64,000 nucleotides of DNA. Source: Burkholderia catarinensis (lineage in GTDB: Bacteria; Pseudomonadota; Gammaproteobacteria; Burkholderiales; Burkholderiaceae). The stretch covers positions 124,001-188,000 of the forward strand of contig NZ_MDEQ02000010.1 in NCBI RefSeq assembly GCF_001883705.2, read 5' to 3'. The notes beneath the pieces are model-generated. The model was not told where the DNA came from, made no database searches, and saw only the letters and a program-made list of their open reading frames with translations. Below, one piece after another: positions 61,332 to 64,000 of the stretch. Each line of letters opens with the position of its first letter. Positions within the stretch are counted from its first letter, which is position 1. The position numbers and the translations under genes are program-made.

Positions 61332-63736
61332 GCGCGACACTCCTTCGCGGATGGCGTGGCGAGCGGCGCGAACAGCACCGAAAATACGATGCCCATCGCG
61401 AGGGTCGTGCCGAAGCTGCGCAGCGCGGGCATCGCGCTCGCCCCGAGCATGCCGAACGACAGCAACGTCGTGGCCGCCGACAGCAGCACGCCCGTCCATA
61501 CTGCACCGATACCGGTCATGTCCCGCACGCACCCTTCGCGGAGGAACACCGCATAGTTGGCGCCTACCCCGAGCACCAGCATCAGCGCGAGCCAGTTGAA
61601 CAGCGTGAGCGGCACCCGTGCATAGCCGAAGGCTGCAAGCGTCAACGCAATGGCGAACACCACCGGCAGCGTCGTCGCGATGCCACCGCGCACGCCATAT
61701 CGCCACATCAACAGCACGGCGACCACGATCAGTGCGCCGGCCAGCCACAGACCGCTGTCGACCCGATAGACGCCAAACAGGCGCGACACACTCGCGGCCT
61801 TGTCGACCCACGACACGCCCGGCAGCGTGCGCGCGAGCGCCGCGAAAGTCGCCGCGTTCGCCGCATCGACCCGTTCCGGAATCGCCAGTGCCGCATCGAC
61901 GGGACCAGTACCACCGTCGACTCGCCCGAGCCACAGATGCCGGAACGGAGCCGACCAGCGTGCCACCAGCCACGTGTCGACGGAAAGCATGGCCGGGGCA
62001 TTACGGGAAAACGCCTGAATCCATGCGTCGGCAACCTCGTCGCGAAAGCCCGCGTGCCCGAGGGTTTCGCGCAATGCCGCGGCATCGGTAAACACGTGTT
62101 TGTCCAGCACGGCCCGATTGCGGGCCTGCTGTTTCGCCGAAGGCACGAACGTCGCGATCGACTGGACGCGGCCGACCCGCTGCTGATCGAGCGCCCCGAT
62201 CAACGCTTCCGAACGCTCGAGCACCTCCTCCGGCGACGCGCCCTGGATGACGAAGAACTGCGCGGTGTTCGCCAGCCCGACCGCCGCGCGGATATTGCTT
62301 TCCTGTCGAACCAGGCTAGCATCGCGCTGGACCAGCAAATGAACATCGTCATCGCTCTTCAATGCGGCCCAGCCCGGGATCGCAACCAGCGCGACCAGCA
62401 CGGCGGCTGCCACCGCACGCCGCCCGGCCAACAGCGACTGCCATCCGCGCAGCAGGCGGGCGGCGCCGGAGAAAACGCGGGACGGCACGCGCCTGGGCCC
62501 CTGCGTCAGCATGAGAGGCAAAAAGCCGGTAACGGCTGCGAACGCACTGAGGAGCCCGACGATCGCAAAGCATGCGATCTGCTTGAGCGCCGGGAACGGC
62601 ACCCACATCAGGATCGCGTAACCGAGCAGGCTGGTCGCCAGCGCCACCGCAAGCGCCGGCCGGACCGCCGCCGCGCCGCGCCGCGCGTCCCATTGCCGCC
62701 CCGCGGACAGATACGCGACGAAATACTGGATCGAATAATCGACGGCCTCGCCGATCAGGCTCACGCCGAACACCAGCGTCAGCAAGTGCAGCTTGCCGAA
62801 CACGAGCAGCGTCGCCGCCAGCGCACAGACGATGCCGAACGCCGTCGACGCAAACGCGAGCACCAGCAGGCGCGGCGAATGGAATACGCTCATCAGCAGC
62901 AGCGCGATGCCGGCGAGCGACACCGCGCCGATCACGTGCACGTCGCGTTCGGCACTGGCGCGCGCCGCTTCCGCATAAAACACCGCACCGGCCCGGTCGA
63001 CGCGAACGCCCCGGAAGTCCGCCGCAAGCGCGCGCTCCGCATCGGCCGTCGCGACACGTACCGCGTGCTGGACCTTCGATTCATAGGCCGACCCCGGCAG
63101 CGACGTCATCACGAGCACGCTCGTGGCACCGCCCGGATGCGACACCAGCATGCCGTCTTCGAGCGACAGATTCGATGCCGCGAGCGGCAGCTCGCCGAGC
63201 CAGTGCTGCAGCCAGCCGAACGGATCGTCCGCCACGCCAGTCTGCAGGCCGTCGACGGGCGGCGCATAGAGCCGCCGGACGAGCCGTTCGCCGAGCGTGG
63301 CGTCGCCTAGTTCGAGCGACCTGCGATCCACGTCCGTCAGCAGACCGAAACGGGCTGGCATATAGATGGCCGCGATCTGCGACAGGTCGAACGGCGGCAC
63401 CTCGACCGTCACCGAACGAAATGCACCGCTGGCATCGAGCCGCGCGCCAAACTGCTTCGCGGCAGCCCTGGCGCGAGCAGCGTCCCGGTCGGTCACCAGA
63501 TAGACAGTGCGATTGCCGAGCGCATCGCCGAGCATGTCGACGGCTCGCTCGGCAACCGGATTCGCTTCGGTGGCGGGCAGCAACGCAAGCAGGTTCGTCT
63601 GCAGCGGCGCGGGCCCGCTGAAGCGCCACAGGATGTACGCGATCGCAACCAGCGCGACGACCAGCCACGCGGCGCACAGCACGCGCCGCCGGGCGCGCTC
63701 GCCTGATGCGTCGATCACGTCGCGCGCCGTATTCAT
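61328..63736 (-). CDS. MMPL/RND-family exporter
   Basis: An 802-residue inner-membrane protein with two halves, each a large periplasmic loop (about residues 45-250 and 430-630) and a bundle of five to six helices. GEAVDYSIQYFVAYL in the first half and LGVGANYAVFLREG in the second carry the Asp/Tyr-rich motif of proton-driven MMPL proteins. In aryl polyene clusters it is thought to move the lipid-linked product toward the outer membrane. Confidence 0.9.
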   Translation of the reverse strand: MNTARDVIDASGERARRRVLCAAWLVVALVAIAYILWRFSGPAPLQTNLLALLPATEANPVAERAVDMLGDALGNRTVYLVTDRDAARARAAAKQFGARLDASGAFRSVTVEVPPFDLSQIAAIYMPARFGLLTDVDRRSLELGDATLGERLVRRLYAPPVDGLQTGVADDPFGWLQHWLGELPLAASNLSLEDGMLVSHPGGATSVLVMTSLPGSAYESKVQHAVRVATADAERALAADFRGVRVDRAGAVFYAEAARASAERDVHVIGAVSLAGIALLLMSVFHSPRLLVLAFASTAFGIVCALAATLLVFGKLHLLTLVFGVSLIGEAVDYSIQYFVAYLSAGRQWDARRGAAAVRPALAVALATSLLGYAILMWVPFPALKQIACFAIVGLLSAFAAVTGFLPLMLTQGPRRVPSRVFSGAARLLRGWQSLLAGRRAVAAAVLVALVAIPGWAALKSDDDVHLLVQRDASLVRQESNIRAAVGLANTAQFFVIQGASPEEVLERSEALIGALDQQRVGRVQSIATFVPSAKQQARNRAVLDKHVFTDAAALRETLGHAGFRDEVADAWIQAFSRNAPAMLSVDTWLVARWSAPFRHLWLGRVDGGTGPVDAALAIPERVDAANAATFAALARTLPGVSWVDKAASVSRLFGVYRVDSGLWLAGALIVVAVLLMWRYGVRGGIATTLPVVFAIALTLAAFGYARVPLTLFNWLALMLVLGVGANYAVFLREGCVRDMTGIGAVWTGVLLSAATTLLSFGMLGASAMPALRSFGTTLAMGIVFSVLFAPLATPSAKECRA

Positions 63737-64000
63737 CACCGCACCTCCAGCCACCCGCGCTCGGCCGGCGCGAGAGCGTCGACCGGCGTCGGCCGAGCGA
63801 ACTCGAGCACGGTCACATTGCCGTTCGCGAACGTCATGTCGAGCTTGCCGAGATAAGCACCACCGCTCATTTCGAGCACCCGGATCGCCTGCTCGAGCTG
63901 CGGCTGATTCGGCCGCAACACCATCCGCCACCGTTCCGGCGTGCCGCTCGCATCGACATCGAATTGCGCATACAGCGCCGACAGGTCGCCGCCGAGCATG
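63736..64000 (-). CDS. LolA-like outer-membrane lipoprotein carrier protein (partial)
   Basis: Only the last 88 or so codons are inside the window. They read RWRMVLRPNQPQLEQAIRVL, then GGAYLGKLDMTFANGNVTVL, matching the end of LolA-like proteins of aryl polyene clusters. The stop overlaps the MMPL start by one base (TGATG). The gene continues beyond the right edge. Confidence 0.75.
   Translation of the reverse strand, partial: MLGGDLSALYAQFDVDASGTPERWRMVLRPNQPQLEQAIRVLEMSGGAYLGKLDMTFANGNVTVLEFARPTPVDALAPAERGWLEVR

Overview
The window looks like part of the primary chromosome of a Burkholderia species, most likely of the B. cepacia complex. This rests on the very high GC with strong third-position bias, on protein sequences typical of Betaproteobacteria (ParC/ParE, HtpG, UbiC, MctP/DUF3311, the MocR and LysR regulators), and on a Burkholderia-type aryl polyene cluster at the right end. 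Species assignment is inference.

Layout. 1-6.2 kb: end of a MoxR ATPase and its VWA partner, benzoate transporter BenE, transaldolase, a PhnB-like VOC protein, and an MctP monocarboxylate permease with its DUF3311 partner. 6.3-9.3 kb: a spermidine-synthase-like protein and two small toxin-antitoxin pairs, the first controlled through a perfect 26-bp palindrome. 9.3-14 kb: htpG-ubiC-DNA glycosylase, with a close match to a sigma-32 promoter before htpG, then a MocR regulator. 14-24.5 kb: VOC protein, EamA exporter, aminotransferase-RidA-PhzF, a GGDEF/EAL protein, ChrA, a PACE efflux protein with divergent LysR, and a CopD-like protein. 24.8-32.4 kb: parE-parC (DnaA-box-like sites before parE), ABC-F ATPase Uup, a DUF4399 protein and rubredoxin.

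32.5-43.6 kb is accessory DNA. tRNA-Arg(CCT) is followed by a broken integrase start and lower-GC prophage debris: Nu1-like terminase small subunit, zinc-ribbon proteins, a Panacea (SocA-like) toxin-antitoxin pair, a PrtN-like activator and a DUF4145 protein. A degenerate copy of the tRNA-Arg 3' end lies at 38.03 kb, directly before an integrase core fragment, which suggests two tandem islands. Next comes a six-gene set (LysR, ketopantoate-reductase-like, VOC, MaoC, CaiB/BaiF CoA-transferase, AroE-like) that resembles an undescribed acid/CoA catabolic route. It is bounded on the right by a third integrase fragment beside the initiator tRNA gene.

43.8-53 kb: a secreted protein, SDR with divergent TetR, ecotin, small envelope proteins, a DHA2 MFS exporter, an AAA kinase-like protein overlapping otsA, and two paralogous glycine-rich lipoproteins. 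53.4-64 kb: most of an aryl polyene (xanthomonadin-like) cluster. A tightly coupled minus-strand operon encodes a LolA-like protein (cut by the window end), an MMPL exporter, three ketosynthases, a hot-dog dehydratase, a FabG-like reductase and two small envelope proteins. A methyltransferase and a halogenase-like flavoprotein are divergently transcribed nearby.
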